This document shows positions 39,197 through 40,539 of a stretch of 40,539 nt of DNA, in pieces (the stretch's first letter is position 1; each line of letters opens with the position of its first letter). The stretch covers positions 1 through 40,539 of the forward strand of contig JACQBN010000023.1 in assembly GCA_016194455.1 (NCBI GenBank), written 5' to 3'. A program made the translations under genes and the position numbers. The notes under the pieces were generated by a model that saw only the letters and a list, made by a program, of their open reading frames with translations, was not told where the DNA came from and did not search any database. The DNA comes from Candidatus Kaiserbacteria bacterium. Lineage in GTDB: Bacteria > Patescibacteriota > Minisyncoccia > Phycocordibacterales > Phycocordibacteraceae.

Positions 39197-39736
39197 ATGA
39201 AAGAAGGGGAGCCGTCCAAGTCCGAAGCGCCAATTCAACTTCCGGAAGTCTCAGCGGAGATCGACGCGATGGCCGCTGCCGATCAGGAGATGCGGCAGAA
39301 GGCGATCAAAGAAAATTCTTGGGACGCGACTATTGACGCGAGGAATACCGCGCGCATGAAAGAAATCATTGGCAAAATCGGGTGGCCGACGGCTGCAAAA
39401 GTTGGTAGAGACTCGTCCTCAAATGCATGGCTACTTGTCCAGCACGCGGATCGCGATGTCCAATTTCAAGAGCAGTGCTTAGTGCTTATGAAACAAGAAC
39501 CCATGAGCGAGGTCGACCCTCGCAACATCGCGATGCTCGAAGATCGCGTGCGCGTAAACAGCAACCAGTCGCAGCTCTATGGGACACAATATCGCGCAGT
39601 GAATGGCGAACACAAACCACTGCCGATTGAAGACGAAACAAATGTAGACAAACGTCGCAAACAAATGGGCCTCGATACCTTGGAGGAAAATATCGCCGCA
39701 ATGTATAAAGCCTACGGCCCTCCCAAGCAGAGCTAG
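39197..39736 (+). CDS. DUF6624-like protein
   Basis: IGWPTAAKVGRDSSSNAWLLVQHADRDVQFQEQCL...LEDRVRVNSNQSQLYGTQYR...PLPIEDETNVDKRRKQMGL. Confidence 0.78.
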   Translation: MKEGEPSKSEAPIQLPEVSAEIDAMAAADQEMRQKAIKENSWDATIDARNTARMKEIIGKIGWPTAAKVGRDSSSNAWLLVQHADRDVQFQEQCLVLMKQEPMSEVDPRNIAMLEDRVRVNSNQSQLYGTQYRAVNGEHKPLPIEDETNVDKRRKQMGLDTLEENIAAMYKAYGPPKQS

Positions 39737-39757
39737 TATATCTTCGGTAAATAAAAA

Positions 39758-39777
39758 CGCGGCGGTACTCCGCCGCG
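39758..39777. terminator. Hairpin between convergent genes
   Basis: cgcggcgg tact ccgccgcg, with A-tract 5' of the stem. Confidence 0.65.
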
Positions 39778-39793
39778 CTTACAGTCTCGCGTT

Positions 39794-40330
39794 TTATTCA
39801 TCGAATTGGAACAAACGCATGCCTTGGTATCGGCCCGAGCCGAGCGGCGTCCTGTATTCACCACTCGCAAATCGGCCCTGGTCATCGTGTCGTAGATGCG
39901 TGACAGTTTCTTCGCCGCGGAAGTTATCGAAGAGCGTGAGGTCTTCGCGCTTCTGACCAATGTCGTTAATGTTCTGGTAGAGCATCGTCCCGTCCGCGAC
40001 CCGTTGCTCGAAGCGTCCAGGTCCGCGGCCGCCGCGGAAAATTCGTTGCTGGTAGTTTTTGAGGAGCGCTTTGCTCAAGATCGGCAAAGCCTGGTCCTCC
40101 CAATAACCCTGACAATGCATCTGCCAGAACGGTCGGCCATTGCGGAACATTGCTACGAAGGCGGCACTGTGGCCGTAGGTGCCAAAGACGAGGTTTTTGA
40201 CCACCCGCCAGACGTCGTCCTTGCTCCCCCAATGCCGATCGTCAGTCAGCATCGCCTCGAAGAAAATCTGCTCGGCCTCTTCGATCACCTCGCGGGGCGA
40301 GGGGCCGGCCTTATTCAACAAGTTTCCCAT
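39794..40330 (-). CDS. Hypothetical protein (DUF-like)
   Basis: Intact ORF, 178 aa; LVFGTYGHSAAFVAMFRNGRPFWQMHCQGYW.. Confidence 0.7.
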   Translation of the reverse strand: MGNLLNKAGPSPREVIEEAEQIFFEAMLTDDRHWGSKDDVWRVVKNLVFGTYGHSAAFVAMFRNGRPFWQMHCQGYWEDQALPILSKALLKNYQQRIFRGGRGPGRFEQRVADGTMLYQNINDIGQKREDLTLFDNFRGEETVTHLRHDDQGRFASGEYRTPLGSGRYQGMRLFQFDE

Positions 40331-40451
40331 TTTTTCTCCCTTACAAAGCGCGGGATTGCGCTTGCATCTAGTGCGACTATACGCGATTCTTTATCCTTGT
40401 CAACTTTCGTAGACGGCGCTGGCGAGCATGGGGTACAATGGGCTTCGACGC

Positions 40452-40539
40452 ATGATTTATTTTGACAAGGTGACGAAGCGCTACGGCGAGACAGCAGCTC
40501 TTGAAGACGTGACGCTCTCGGTGGCGCCCAAGGAGTTCG
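40452..40539 (+). CDS. ftsE: Cell division ABC transporter ATP-binding protein FtsE, 5' end only (runs off window)
   Basis: MIYFDKVTKRYGETAALEDVTLSVAPKEF; truncated by window edge. Confidence 0.75.
   Translation, partial: MIYFDKVTKRYGETAALEDVTLSVAPKEF

Overview
The window looks like a chromosomal segment from a Patescibacteria/CPR (Parcubacteria-like) genome. This rests on a Parcubacteria-style LigA, compact genes and many pilins; there was no database search. The genetic code appears standard, since TGA is used as a stop and prfB/RF2 is present. The left ~26 kb is mostly a type IV pilus / pseudopilin locus: two tandem major-pilin-like genes, a prepilin peptidase, two separate H-I-J-K-like minor pilin sets, PilB and PilC. 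It also holds large secreted proteins: a sedolisin-like peptidase, a HYR/peptidoglycan-binding protein, a 1351-aa multidomain adhesin and an Ig-like secreted protein. ligA and gatC-gatA sit inside this locus. The right part carries an overlapping operon of a PaaK-like adenylate-forming enzyme, a nitroreductase, a ThiF/E1-like protein and an orphan 7TM histidine kinase. It also has hisS, glmS, a SemiSWEET-like gene, prfB, a DUF5674 gene, a DUF6624-like gene, the start of ftsE, and four tRNAs (elongator Met, Asp, two Thr); a fifth, initiator tRNA lies at 9.1 kb. The observations I rank highest are: (1) a prepilin fused to an LVIVD-like beta-propeller inside a second, elaborated minor-pilin set; (2) the PaaK/nitroreductase/E1-like/histidine-kinase operon; (3) both CAU tRNAs replacing G18-U55 with A18-G55; (4) a ~0.93-kb segment next to initiator tRNA, bounded by a degenerate copy of the tRNA 3' end; (5) a competing-hairpin arrangement that overlaps the 5' strand of tRNA-Asp.
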